Assembly (NCBI GenBank): GCA_050258755.1
Contig: JBLMZI010000001.1
Location: 124,001-188,000 of the forward strand
DNA length: 64,000 nt
Direction: 5' to 3'
DNA from: JBLMZI01 sp050258755
GTDB lineage: Bacteria; Bacillota; Syntrophomonadia; Syntrophomonadales; DTU052
Under the pieces are notes generated by a model, which made no database searches, had not been told where the DNA came from, and saw only the letters and a program-made list of their open reading frames with translations. How positions within the stretch are numbered: the first letter of the stretch is position 1; every line of letters starts with the position of its first letter. The position numbers and the translations under genes were made by a program. This document shows, piece by piece, positions 17,203 through 25,998 of this stretch.

Positions 17203-17628
17203 TCATCCTTCCCCGCACGATTCGAAACCGGGAATGATCATAACCCCTGGAGACAACCGGCCGGACAGCTCGATATCAGCGCGGCCCGGGCGCAGGATTC
17301 GGAACAGGCTCTGCAGCTTTTGGCCCGGCAGTTGAAAGGTTTCCAGGTAAAGGACACCGTTTCGAACGGTAAACAGGCGGGTGAGGTTCGTGACTTTGAC
17401 ATTCTTAAATTCAGCCACGACCTGTCGGGCATCCTTGGTCTCAAAACCCTCGACGAAATTCATTTCATTGCCTAAAAAAACATACTCGAACGGCTTCCCG
17501 CCGATCACGACACGCGCAGAACCGAAAATCTCCCCGACCGGCTGGATGCCGGCACAGGCCGCCGATGTCCGAAAAAGCGCGGTTCCGTTCCCGGCGGTGA
17601 GTTTCCCTTCCACCACGACCACACACAT
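17203..17628 (-). CDS. Hypothetical protein
   Basis: 141 residues, ATG with AAAAGGGGGCG immediately upstream. I do not recognise a family. The protein is soluble and strand-rich, with alternating hydrophobic residues (VVVVEGKL, SARVVIGGKPFEYVFLG, VVAEFKNVKVTNLTRLF) suggesting a small beta-structured domain. The 190 bases to the tetR start hold the tetR promoter. It has no close neighbour on the same strand, so context gives no hint of function. The good ribosome binding site and codon use like its neighbours are the reasons to call it a gene. Confidence 0.6.
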   Translation of the reverse strand: MCVVVVEGKLTAGNGTALFRTSAACAGIQPVGEIFGSARVVIGGKPFEYVFLGNEMNFVEGFETKDARQVVAEFKNVKVTNLTRLFTVRNGVLYLETFQLPGQKLQSLFRILRPGRADIELSGRLSPGVMIIPGFESCGEG

Positions 17629-17851
17629 CGCCCCCTTTTACGCATCAAAGGATTATGCCCCTTGGTGGGGCAGCGGCTTTCTATGAATGATATATGGAGA
17701 AATACCAGCAAAGGTGATGGGATGGATCGCTTTTTCCCGCCTTGCGACGAAACGTTGGGTTCATTTTGCGATATCGATAAAGGTTTTGTAATCAGTCGCG
17801 GCGAAGCCCTATGCCAAACCCGGTTTCCGCTGAAAAGAGGCTAGAAACACC
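17629..17851. other. Intergenic region between divergent genes
   Basis: About 220 bases between a minus-strand hypothetical gene and the plus-strand ArsC-like gene; it should hold both promoters. A 60-codon open frame at 17662-17844 has no good ribosome binding site and no recognisable content. No hairpin or riboswitch-like fold was evident. Confidence 0.35.
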
Positions 17852-18184
17852 ATGAACATTCAGATGTTCGGCACAAAGAAGTGCCAGGAGACGCGCAGGG
17901 CGGAGCGCTGGTTCAAGGAACGACGCATTCCGTTTCAATGGGTTGACCTTGCGGTTCGCGGATTGAGCAAGGGTGAGCTGGACAAGGTACAGGCCGCAGT
18001 TGGGCTGGAAAACCTGATCGATCGCGATGGCAAAGAATACGCCAAACGCAATCTCAAATACATTGTTCACGATATTGAGGAGATGCTGCTGAATCACCCG
18101 GCTTTGTTCAAAACCCCGATTGTCCGCAACGGTGGCAAGGCCACCATCGGATATCGCCCCGAGATCTGGCAGACCTGGATCTGA
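17852..18184 (+). CDS. ArsC/Spx family protein
   Basis: 110 residues in the thioredoxin-fold ArsC family: MFGTKKCQETRRAERWF places the single active-site Cys in the KxCxxTRR context, followed by RRIPFQWVDL, and a C-terminal NHPALFKTPIVRNGGKATIGY segment typical of the group. The CxxC redox pair of Spx is absent (C-Q-E-T), so it is more like single-Cys ArsC/YffB-type proteins than Spx. A true arsenate reductase role is not shown; there is no arsenic operon nearby. AAAAGAGG is about 11 bases upstream of the ATG. Confidence 0.8.
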   Translation: MNIQMFGTKKCQETRRAERWFKERRIPFQWVDLAVRGLSKGELDKVQAAVGLENLIDRDGKEYAKRNLKYIVHDIEEMLLNHPALFKTPIVRNGGKATIGYRPEIWQTWI

Positions 18185-18257
18185 TCGCTGCGGGCGGCTT
18201 CAGTTCTCTTGGCGAGGGTGATAAACTGGTATTGAATCTATAAGAAGGAGATTTTTT

Positions 18258-18305
18258 ATGTTCAACTTGATGGATATTGCAGGAGCCGCGGGTCAAAGCC
18301 GTTAA
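18258..18305 (+). CDS. Putative 15-residue leader peptide upstream of rsgA
   Basis: ATG with GAAGGAG 7 bases upstream opens a 15-codon frame (peptide MFNLMDIAGAAGQSR) ending in TAA, 74 bases before rsgA. The ribosome binding site is as strong as those of real genes here. It could be a leader peptide, a small protein or a chance frame; no regulatory codon run or clear attenuator follows. Confidence 0.35.
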   Translation: MFNLMDIAGAAGQSR

Positions 18306-18379
18306 ACCGGCCGTGGGTTCCTTGCGGATGAAGTGAGGATTCTCCTGCGGCTTAAAAGGCTCATAAGGAGGAATCCAAC

Positions 18380-19441
18380 GTGGAATTAGCATTACTGGGG
18401 TGGACCCCTTATTATGAAAGGCATTTTCAGGCGATCGCCGGTCCGGAATCACGGGTCGGCCGGGTTTCCGCCGAACACAAACACCTGTACCGGGTCTTTA
18501 CTGAAGCCGGGGAAGTCCTGGCTCAGGTTTCGGGGAAATACCGCTATGATGCGGTAGGACGCAGCGATTACCCGGTTGTGGGTGACTGGGTTTTGCTCTC
18601 TCCCGGCGGCCTGGATGATCGTGCGAGTATCCTGGCGGCGCTGCCCAGGGTGAACCGGTTTTCACGCATGAATGCCGGTGACCGGGAAGAGGAACAGGTC
18701 CTGGCGGCAAACCTGGATCATGTCTTTCTGTTCAGCGCGTTAAACCAGGAATATAATCTCCGCCGGATCGAACGTTATCTGGTGATGGCATGGGAAAACG
18801 GCGCAGCGCCGGTGATTGTGCTGAACAAAACCGACTTATGTGAGGATGTTCCAGCGCGGGTGCATGAGGTGACGGGCATCGCGCCAGGGGTTCCGGTGCA
18901 TGCGGTGAGCTGCCTGACCGGTGCCGGATTGGATAGGCTCATGCCCTATCTTGCGCCCGGTCAAACGGTTGCCCTGCTCGGTTCTTCGGGGACGGGGAAA
19001 TCCACCTTTCTGAACCGGATGTTGGGTGAGACGGTTCAGCGCACCGGCGAAATCCGGCAGGATGACGGACGGGGACGCCACACGACCACTTTCCGCCAGA
19101 TGCATCTATTGCCTGGGGGCGGACTGGTGATCGATACTCCTGGCCTGCGGGAGTTGAAGCTCTGGGCATCGGAAACTGGAATCACCGGAACGTTTGCTGA
19201 GATCGAAGCCTTTGCCAGCCATTGCCGCTTCGGCAACTGCCAGCACGACGGCGAGCCCGGATGTGCCGTTCAGGCAGCCCTCGACGCGGGGGAAATTGAT
19301 CTGGCGCGGTTTCAAAGCTACGTCAAGCTGCAAAAGGAACTGGCCTACCTGTCACGCAGGGACAACCTGAATGAAGCCCAGGATGAAAAGGCAAAATGGA
19401 AACAGATTAGTAAAGAAATTAAGCGGATTAACAAACGCTGA
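18380..19441 (+). CDS. rsgA: Ribosome small subunit-dependent GTPase A
   Basis: 353 residues, GTG start with AAGGAGG 8 bases upstream. The order is N-terminal OB fold, then a circularly permuted GTPase: G4 (NKTDLC) precedes G1 (GSSGTGKSTFLN), the G2-like TTTFRQ and G3 (DTPGLRE), the hallmark of RsgA/YjeQ/YloQ. The C-terminal zinc motif is CRFGNCQHDGEPGC. RsgA is a late 30S-subunit maturation GTPase. At 353 residues it is somewhat longer than B. subtilis YloQ, with a charged C-terminal extension. It is a single-gene unit closed by a strong terminator. Confidence 0.95.
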   Translation: MELALLGWTPYYERHFQAIAGPESRVGRVSAEHKHLYRVFTEAGEVLAQVSGKYRYDAVGRSDYPVVGDWVLLSPGGLDDRASILAALPRVNRFSRMNAGDREEEQVLAANLDHVFLFSALNQEYNLRRIERYLVMAWENGAAPVIVLNKTDLCEDVPARVHEVTGIAPGVPVHAVSCLTGAGLDRLMPYLAPGQTVALLGSSGTGKSTFLNRMLGETVQRTGEIRQDDGRGRHTTTFRQMHLLPGGGLVIDTPGLRELKLWASETGITGTFAEIEAFASHCRFGNCQHDGEPGCAVQAALDAGEIDLARFQSYVKLQKELAYLSRRDNLNEAQDEKAKWKQISKEIKRINKR

Positions 19442-19468
19442 CGGGTTGATGGATTCGAAAGAAGCAAT

Positions 19469-19505
19469 AATACCGCCGGCGAGAATTCGCCGGCGGTATT
19501 TTCGT
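19469..19505 (+). terminator. Terminator after rsgA
   Basis: AATACCGCCGGCGA and TCGCCGGCGGTATT form a perfect 14-bp stem with loop GAAT, followed by a short T-rich tail (TTTTCGTT). Confidence 0.88.
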
Positions 19506-19533
19506 TCCTAATACCAGCAAGGAGAAAAGCGTT

Positions 19534-20643
19534 GTGAACCAGAACCATTCATGGATTCGACAATCAATCATTGTTCCAGGTATCGCGTTCGGGCTTGCGG
19601 CGATACTTGCGCTCGGCAGTGCGAATCCGTCCATGAACCGGCTGGCCCAGGCTAAAACGGAGCCGGTGCCAGTGGAGACGGCTGCGGGAAGTACGGGGGT
19701 GACCTTAAAAGCAGGTACGGTACCGGCGGCTTCGGCAACAGGCGCAACGATGACTGTTGTGCCGAAGCCAAAAACTGCGTCCGTGCCGGGCAAGCCGCTA
19801 TCGCCGGACATTGGAAAACAGTGGCCGAATCTGGCTTATGCCAAACAAGCGCAGGCACAAAAACTTGATCTTTATCTTCCCAAGCAGGGGAAAGGGCCGT
19901 TTCCAGTGATCCTGATGATCCACGGCGGCAGTTTCATAGCCGGAGACAAGCGCGGGCCGGAATTGAAGCTCGGCCTGCAAGGCCTGAAACGAGGATATGC
20001 GGTGGCTTCTATGAACTACCGACTGGCTGGCGAAGCCGGCTTTCCGGCCCAGATTTACGATGTGAAGGCGGCGATCCGCTTTCTCCGGGCAAACCGGAGC
20101 AGGTACAATCTGGACGGCGGGAAAATCGGGCTTTGGGGTGTCTCCGCCGGCGGCGGGCTCGCGGCCCTGGCCGGCACTTCAGGCGGCCCAGACGAATTGT
20201 CGGAAAAATCGCTTGGAAATCCTTCCGAGCCCAATCGGGTGCAGGCGGTGGTGGACTGGTACGGCCCGATTAATCTGTACACGATGGAACAGCAGCTCTA
20301 CGAAAAAGGCGGTCCGCTGTACAGCAGGATTCGGCAGTTGGGGATCATTCTGTTCGGGTCGCGGTCGAAGGTCTCCGCCGAAGCGCTTGCTCAGTGCAAC
20401 CCCGAAATGTTCATCAGCCCGGACGATCCCCCATTCTTCATCCAGCACGGGACCGCGGATCCGATTGTTCCGGTCGGGCAGTCCAAGGTCTTTGCCGACA
20501 AGCTGACATTGGTGCTCGGGAAAAACAAGGTCACTTTCGAGATGATTCAAGGCGCAGGGCATGGCGGCACGCTGTTCACCAAGCCAAAGAACATCGGCAA
20601 GGTTTTCGATTTTCTGGATGCGAACCTGAAAGCGAAACCGTGA
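19534..20643 (+). CDS. Secreted alpha/beta hydrolase (esterase/lipase type)
   Basis: 369 residues, GTG start with AAGGAG 9 bases upstream. A hydrophobic segment at about 12-30 (IIVPGIAFGLAAILALGSA) acts as signal peptide or membrane anchor, followed by a Ser/Thr/Ala/Pro-rich linker to about residue 90. The catalytic domain has the oxyanion motif MIHGGSF, the nucleophile elbow GVSAGG with S204, a TADPIV segment carrying the acidic residue, and GAGHGG with the histidine. This resembles BD-FAE/hormone-sensitive-lipase-like carboxylesterases acting on short-chain or acetylated substrates outside the membrane. It is a single gene between two terminators. Confidence 0.88.
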   Translation: MNQNHSWIRQSIIVPGIAFGLAAILALGSANPSMNRLAQAKTEPVPVETAAGSTGVTLKAGTVPAASATGATMTVVPKPKTASVPGKPLSPDIGKQWPNLAYAKQAQAQKLDLYLPKQGKGPFPVILMIHGGSFIAGDKRGPELKLGLQGLKRGYAVASMNYRLAGEAGFPAQIYDVKAAIRFLRANRSRYNLDGGKIGLWGVSAGGGLAALAGTSGGPDELSEKSLGNPSEPNRVQAVVDWYGPINLYTMEQQLYEKGGPLYSRIRQLGIILFGSRSKVSAEALAQCNPEMFISPDDPPFFIQHGTADPIVPVGQSKVFADKLTLVLGKNKVTFEMIQGAGHGGTLFTKPKNIGKVFDFLDANLKAKP

Positions 20644-20672
20644 TACGCGGGGATGGGCTTTCACTGTGGATC

Positions 20673-20706
20673 AAAAAGGCCGGGGCAGTTGCCCCGGCCT
20701 TTTTTG
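20673..20706. terminator. Bidirectional terminator between hydrolase and proA
   Basis: AAAAAGGCCGGGGC and GCCCCGGCCTTTTT form a perfect 14-bp stem with loop AGTT. The A-run and T-run flanks let it work in both directions, matching the convergent genes around it. Confidence 0.93.
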
Positions 20707-20727
20707 CTTCCATTGAATTTGGCGCGG

Positions 20728-21987
20728 TTATCGAATCTGTCCGTCGCCAAAGATGATGAACTTGGAGGTGGTCAGTTCGGTCACGCCCATGGGACCCCGG
20801 GCGTGCAGCTTCTGCGTGCTGATGCCCATCTCGGCGCCCATACCGAATACACTGCCGTCGGTGAAACGGGTCGAGGCGTTCGCGTAAACCGCGGCTGCAT
20901 CGATGGCCGCCATGAAACGCCGGGCGTTGGTGTAGTTTTCGGTGATGATCGCTTCACTGTGGCCGGTGCCATGACGGTTGATGTGTTCAATCGCTGCTTC
21001 CACGCTGTCCACGATTTTCACACCCATGATCAAGGACAGGTATTCCTCGTCCCAGTCCGCTGCGGTGGCGGGAACCAGGCCATCCACGATCGCCCGGGTC
21101 CGCTCGCAGGCCCGAATTTCTACCCCGGCTTTTTGCAGTTCGGCAATCATACCGGGCAGAAACGCCCGGGCCGCTTTCTCATGGACCAGCAGTTTTTCCG
21201 CTGCGTTGCAGACCGAAGGACGCTGCACTTTGGCATTAAAAGTGATTCGGCGCGCCTTTTCAAGATCCGCGGCTTCATCGACATAGATGTGGCAGTTGCC
21301 CATCCCGGTCATGATATAGGGAACCGCGGCGTGCTCCACCACAGCCTGTTTCAGGCCCTTACCGCCGCGAGGAATCACGACGTCCACATACTCGGTCAGT
21401 TTCATCAGCATGATGACCGCCTGCCGGTCTTCGCTGTCAATCAATTGGATCGCGCCTTCAGGAATCCCGTTGGCCATTGCCGCTTCGGCGATGACGCGGG
21501 CGATCACCCGATTTGAGTTCAAGGCTTCCTCGCCGCCGCGCAGGATGACCGCATTACCGGATTTCAGGCAGAGGGCTGCAGCATCAGCGGTAACATTGGG
21601 CCGGCTCTCGTAAATAATTCCGATTACGCCGAGCGGGGTCCGGACCCGGCCCACTTCCAGACCGTTCGGACGCCGGGTCATCCCGAGCATTTCTCCGATC
21701 GGATCAGGCAGTGCCGCGATTTCCCGAATACCCTGAGCCATATCCCGCACCCGGGCGTCGGTCAGGGTCAGCCGTTCCAGTAGCGCGCTGGTGAGTCCCA
21801 TCTTGGCGCCGAGATCCAAATCAATCTGGTTTGCCGCAACGATCGCCGCGGTATTGGCGGTCAGTGCATCAGCTATGGCCAACAGGGCGGTGTTTTTCAG
21901 CGGGGTTGGGGCCGTCGAAAGGAAGCGGGAAGCGGCCTTGGCCTTGCTCCCGAGTTCATTCAGCATGGTTTGCAGATGGTCTGTCAT
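20728..21987 (-). CDS. proA: Glutamate-5-semialdehyde dehydrogenase (gamma-glutamyl phosphate reductase)
   Basis: 419 residues, the usual ProA length, ATG with AGGAGGAA upstream. It belongs to the aldehyde dehydrogenase superfamily: the catalytic Cys lies in QRPSVCNAAEKLLVH, with VIPRGGKGL and the C-terminal ASTRFTDGSVFGMGAEMGIS motif characteristic of ProA. It reduces gamma-glutamyl phosphate to glutamate semialdehyde with NADPH, the second step of proline synthesis. The partner kinase gene proB, often adjacent, is not in the window, so this proA is a single gene here. Confidence 0.96.
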   Translation of the reverse strand: MTDHLQTMLNELGSKAKAASRFLSTAPTPLKNTALLAIADALTANTAAIVAANQIDLDLGAKMGLTSALLERLTLTDARVRDMAQGIREIAALPDPIGEMLGMTRRPNGLEVGRVRTPLGVIGIIYESRPNVTADAAALCLKSGNAVILRGGEEALNSNRVIARVIAEAAMANGIPEGAIQLIDSEDRQAVIMLMKLTEYVDVVIPRGGKGLKQAVVEHAAVPYIMTGMGNCHIYVDEAADLEKARRITFNAKVQRPSVCNAAEKLLVHEKAARAFLPGMIAELQKAGVEIRACERTRAIVDGLVPATAADWDEEYLSLIMGVKIVDSVEAAIEHINRHGTGHSEAIITENYTNARRFMAAIDAAAVYANASTRFTDGSVFGMGAEMGISTQKLHARGPMGVTELTTSKFIIFGDGQIR

Positions 21988-22201
21988 GATGCATTCCTCC
22001 TAAACGGTTTTCATTCTATTCACAAAATCCATTCTATAAATGGATTCCGAATCTGCAGGATCCTAACCATACAATACTGGAACAATCACCCGAGCGCAAC
22101 GGTTGTAAGCGCTGCGAACTCCAGTCGGCTTAGCTGGTCCTGTATAATTAAGAGCAGTGAGAAGGGACATACCGGATTGTTTAAGGGAGGAAGCCATCAC
22201 A

Positions 22202-23008
22202 ATGTATCATTCCACGATGTTCTGCCGGGTCAATCGATCAGAAGACGATGTCTTGAACGCGGAGTGCACATGGCTGGCCAATGACCATGAAATGACCGCC
22301 TGGCTTGTAACCGGCGTCCGTGACCTGCGTATCCGTAAGGCCGGCTGGGCCGCCTACCGTTCGCCGGGCAAAGCCGTGGGCGTGTTCGAATTGCCCGAAT
22401 TGGTTGGCTGTGAGGCCTATTTATTCAGCGGGCCTGATCTGAAAAGGGTTTTCGGCCGGCCTGGCTTGGAAGCGCAGCGCGAACTGGTTTCGGAATGCAT
22501 CCGCGGGATCGTCCAGGCCGAGACCTTCTTTTTTACCGAGCGCGGATTTGCTTCGGCGCTGGACTACGATGCTTTTTGGGACAAGATGTACGTCAACGGC
22601 TGTACCTATTACAGCCATCTGGACCAGATTGAAAAACCCTGGATGGAATTTGCCGGAAACCCTGAGCGGCAGTTGAATCTGTTCAATCGGGTTAAGACGG
22701 CGACGGTGCGGCCGGGCGAGATGATGACTGAGGTTTCAGCAGTGTTTATGGATTCGTTTCACGAACTGGGCGTACGGATCGAATTGGACCGGAATGGCGC
22801 AATTGCTGGGATCACCGGCGATTATGTCAGTGCGCCGGACAAGATTTGCTGGCGCAATCTGGACCACCTCCCGCGCTTCGCCGGCGTCCGGCTCATGGAT
22901 CTGGGGAAGAAGGAAATCGCCGGAATCGCGGGCGGTGCTCACGGGTGTCACCATCTGGTGGATCTGATACACGAAGCCGCGCGGGCCGTCAAAGCGGCTG
23001 GTGTTTGA
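22202..23008 (+). CDS. DUF2889-like hypothetical protein
   Basis: 268 residues from ATG 22202, with GGGAGGAAG about 8 bases upstream; the earlier in-frame GTG at 22157 lacks such a site. The C-terminal GGAHGCHHLVDL and a preceding region of conserved hydrophobics resemble DUF2889 proteins, which end in a similar GCxHL motif. Function is unknown; the clustered His and Cys residues could bind a metal, which is inference. A TATAAT at 22143-22148 is close upstream and could be its -10. It converges with the GGDEF/HD-GYP gene. Confidence 0.65.
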   Translation: MYHSTMFCRVNRSEDDVLNAECTWLANDHEMTAWLVTGVRDLRIRKAGWAAYRSPGKAVGVFELPELVGCEAYLFSGPDLKRVFGRPGLEAQRELVSECIRGIVQAETFFFTERGFASALDYDAFWDKMYVNGCTYYSHLDQIEKPWMEFAGNPERQLNLFNRVKTATVRPGEMMTEVSAVFMDSFHELGVRIELDRNGAIAGITGDYVSAPDKICWRNLDHLPRFAGVRLMDLGKKEIAGIAGGAHGCHHLVDLIHEAARAVKAAGV

Positions 23009-23048
23009 GCCCCGGTGAAAAATGGCCGGCGGTTGCTTCGGGACGAGT

Positions 23049-25712
23049 TTACATGGGCATCAGACGATCGGGTGATGAGGGGGATTCCTCATGACAATCG
23101 ATCTCGGAGAGCCCTTTTTCCAAAGCGGCCAGCACTGCTTCGACCATCATTGGATCAAACTGAGTGCCGGCCTTGACCTGCAATTCCACGCGGGCTTCCT
23201 GGTCGCTGAATTCCCGGTTGCGGTACGGCCGGCACGAGGTCATGGCGTCCCAGGCGTCACAGACGGCGAAAAGACGGCACTGGGGCGGGATGTTTTCCCC
23301 GGCCAGTCCCATCGGATAACCGTGGCCGTCCCAGTATTCGTGGTGTTTCAGAATCAGGTCGGATATCGGTGCCAGGCGTGGGATCGAACAAGCAATCCGA
23401 TAGCCGGCTTCGGCGTGGCGGCGCAGTTCCAGGCGTTCCTCAGGCGAAAGCGGCTGGGACTTGAACAGGATTCCCCGGTCAACCACCACTTTCCCGATAT
23501 CATGGTACTTTGCCAGGTTCTGCAGTTCCGCGTTCTGCGTGATCGGCCATTGTAGCAGGGCCGCTGTGCTGATCAGCAGCTGCTGCAGGCGGCGGGTGTG
23601 GCCCTGGTTGACAAAATCAAGCGCAACCAGATCCCGGACCAGCGCCCGCATGATGGCCTGACGAGCCGCGCCGCTGTTCTGGAGCTTTTCTTTGTACATA
23701 TTGTTGTCCGCTTCGGAAAAGAGACCATTCATAGTCAGCAGCGATTTGGATTGAACCGCCCAGCCCTGGGAAAGACTCAGCGGGACTGGCGGATTTCCAG
23801 CATTGTATTGATCGATCGCGTTGCGGATGCGCCGGCTGACCTCTTCCAAAACGGGTTCGGACGCATCCGGGATCAGCGCGGCAAATTCATCACCGCCCAC
23901 CCGTGCAATCACATCCGATTCGCGGAAGCAGCTGTTCAGTACCCGGGCGGTTTCCTGGAGCAGCTTGTCGCCAAAGCTGTGCCCCATGGTGTCATTGACC
24001 AGCTTCAAGCCATCGACGTCACACACAATCAACCCGGCCGAAACGTACCGTCCTTTTTCAATGCGCCGCATTGATTCCTCAAAAAACGCCCGGTTCGGCA
24101 GTCCGGTCAGCGAATCGTGCAGGCTGGTGTAACGAAGCTGGGCTTCCATGTCTTTTCGATCGGAAACATCCCGGGCAATGCCCTGCATGCCGATCGGTTG
24201 ATCGCCTTTGTAAATATACTGAAGACTGGTTTCCAGGCTTATGACTTTTCCGTTCTTTGCGATCACCGAGATTTCCAGGGCCCGTCCGAAATAATTGCCC
24301 TCGAGCTGGCTGACCAGATTGGTGCGGGCGGCGTCGGCTAACTTGTCGGGCACCAGATCGAACATACTGTGTCCCTGAAGATCGGAGCGGTTGTGGCCCA
24401 GGATCCATTCCCCGGCTTTATTGATGGTCTGGAATCGAAAGTTCAGATCAAGCAGAAAGACAATGTCATTGGCGTTCTCGAACAGGTTTCTGAAGCGCTG
24501 CTCGCTTTCGCGCAAGGCTTCTTCCGCTTTCATCCGTTCACTGATATCCACAAAGCTCTCCAGCAGGTAATTCCGGCCGTCCAGGCTGATGGCACGGACC
24601 GATTTTAGTATTGGCAGGGCTTCTTTTCCCAACCGGAGCAGCGTCCGTTCCGAATTGTCGAGCATGAGCCCCTTATCAAGAACCGGGCAGTTTCCGGATT
24701 CGGACGGGCAAACGAACTGGTGGCAAAGCCGGCCTACGATCTGCTGATTGGGAAGGCCGATCATCTGGCGGGCGGCCTGGTTCACATCGATAATCTGTTT
24801 GGTTTCGGCATCGATCACCATAACCGCGCAGGAAATCGAGTCCAAAAGCATTTGCAGCCGGTTCTGCGAATCCTGCAGGGCTTGTTCGGCGAACTTACGC
24901 TCGGTAATATCCCGAGCAATGCCCTGAACCCCGACTGGCAACCCGTCCCGGGTGATCGCAAGGCTGCTGAGTTCGACCGTGCGCCGCTCGCCGTCTTTGC
25001 GCACAATTTCGAATTCATAAACCGATGCCGGGCTGACATTTGCGATTTTCTCCTGCAGCCGGTTCCGGACCGTTTCGTGATACTCCGGCGAGACGATCTT
25101 GCTGAAGTTTGCGCCAATCAGTTCTTCAGGGGAATACCCGGTTAATTCTACAAAGGAATGGTTGACCGAGGTGAAACAACCGGTTTCGTCCGCGGTAAAC
25201 ATGACATCGCGGGCATTTTCAAAAATCAGGCGGTAGCGTGTCTCGCTGTCGCGCAGTGCCGACTCGATTTCCTTCAATTCGGTGATATCGATAAGAGAAA
25301 CAATACTGCGGTTGGTTCCGGTCAGCATGGAGACGGTCGCCCACACGGTCCGAAGCGTTCCGCCTTTATGAAAGAGGCGGAACGAATAGTTACGCGGTGC
25401 GGCCGATTCGTCAACCCGACGGTCGCGATGATACTGCTTCATCCGGTCAACATCTTCGGGATGAATTAACCCAGTCCAGCTTATCCGGCCTTCTACCTCT
25501 TCGCGCTGGCGCCCGCTCAGACGCTCAAACTCATGGTTCATCAGCAGAATGGTAGTGTCCGCGTCCAGAATCATCATTGCGGTGCCGGTGTTTTCAAAAA
25601 AGGCGCGATAGTCTACGCCGGAGGCCAGGTAATCATTCAGTGGGGCCGGCGTATGCATTTGCGGCGGGCTTTTCGGCTTGCGTCCTCTTTGATTGGCAGC
25701 TTTTTCGGTCAC
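23049..25712 (-). CDS. PAS-GGDEF-HD-GYP cyclic-di-GMP signalling protein
   Basis: 887 residues from GTG 25712, chosen because GGAGGG lies 7 bases upstream; the ATG at 25796 has no such site. Four PAS domains (about 25-140, 150-270, 275-390, 395-520) precede a GGDEF domain with intact GGDEF at 606-610 and an RxxD inhibitory site just before it (FRESD). The C-terminal HD-GYP domain keeps HD (737-738, HDIGK), HHEYWDGHGYP (GYP 798-800) and DAWDAMTSCRPYR. So both synthesis and breakdown of cyclic-di-GMP are possible in one protein. No membrane segment, so sensing is cytosolic. PAS3 has a cysteine-bearing loop (CPSESGNCPV). Divergent from the next PAS-GGDEF gene. Confidence 0.93.
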   Translation of the reverse strand: MTEKAANQRGRKPKSPPQMHTPAPLNDYLASGVDYRAFFENTGTAMMILDADTTILLMNHEFERLSGRQREEVEGRISWTGLIHPEDVDRMKQYHRDRRVDESAAPRNYSFRLFHKGGTLRTVWATVSMLTGTNRSIVSLIDITELKEIESALRDSETRYRLIFENARDVMFTADETGCFTSVNHSFVELTGYSPEELIGANFSKIVSPEYHETVRNRLQEKIANVSPASVYEFEIVRKDGERRTVELSSLAITRDGLPVGVQGIARDITERKFAEQALQDSQNRLQMLLDSISCAVMVIDAETKQIIDVNQAARQMIGLPNQQIVGRLCHQFVCPSESGNCPVLDKGLMLDNSERTLLRLGKEALPILKSVRAISLDGRNYLLESFVDISERMKAEEALRESEQRFRNLFENANDIVFLLDLNFRFQTINKAGEWILGHNRSDLQGHSMFDLVPDKLADAARTNLVSQLEGNYFGRALEISVIAKNGKVISLETSLQYIYKGDQPIGMQGIARDVSDRKDMEAQLRYTSLHDSLTGLPNRAFFEESMRRIEKGRYVSAGLIVCDVDGLKLVNDTMGHSFGDKLLQETARVLNSCFRESDVIARVGGDEFAALIPDASEPVLEEVSRRIRNAIDQYNAGNPPVPLSLSQGWAVQSKSLLTMNGLFSEADNNMYKEKLQNSGAARQAIMRALVRDLVALDFVNQGHTRRLQQLLISTAALLQWPITQNAELQNLAKYHDIGKVVVDRGILFKSQPLSPEERLELRRHAEAGYRIACSIPRLAPISDLILKHHEYWDGHGYPMGLAGENIPPQCRLFAVCDAWDAMTSCRPYRNREFSDQEARVELQVKAGTQFDPMMVEAVLAALEKGLSEIDCHEESPSSPDRLMPM

Positions 25713-25998
25713 AGCTGATCCCTCCAGCTGCGCTTGTTTGTTGTCCGGGAGCGACGAAGTGCGGCGTTTCCCGCAATGCGGGAAGACTACGAACATTACG
25801 GCAGAGTTTCACATCGCAGTATCATTCATTTCAACTTTCGGGCATTTTTCTCCTGCTTTTATTTGATAATTTGAAAAAATTTTGACAAATTCCGCCGTCA
25901 TTGATCAAAACCCGGTCATATCGGGGCGGAACGTGGTATAATCGAACCAATTCCAGGCCTCAATTTGACCCAGCCGCAGGCCGCAGAATGAGGGAAAG
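25713..25998. promoter_or_regulatory. Divergent promoter region of two cyclic-di-GMP genes
   Basis: AT-rich 286-base gap. For the plus-strand gene an extended -10, TGGTATAAT, ends at 25942; no good -35 lies 17 bases before it, fitting an extended -10 promoter. A TTGACA at 25882-25887 is too far away to pair with it. Shared control of both genes is possible but no operator is obvious. Confidence 0.5.

Noticed and set aside
17662..17844. 60-codon plus-strand frame
   Set aside because: No convincing ribosome binding site, no recognisable content, in a divergent promoter region.
20653..21516. 287-codon plus-strand frame
   Set aside because: Antisense to proA and starts inside the hydrolase/proA terminator.
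22026..22046. AATCCAT/ATGGATT short inverted repeat upstream of proA
   Set aside because: Only 7-bp arms in an AT-rich stretch; no supporting promoter or T-box feature was found.
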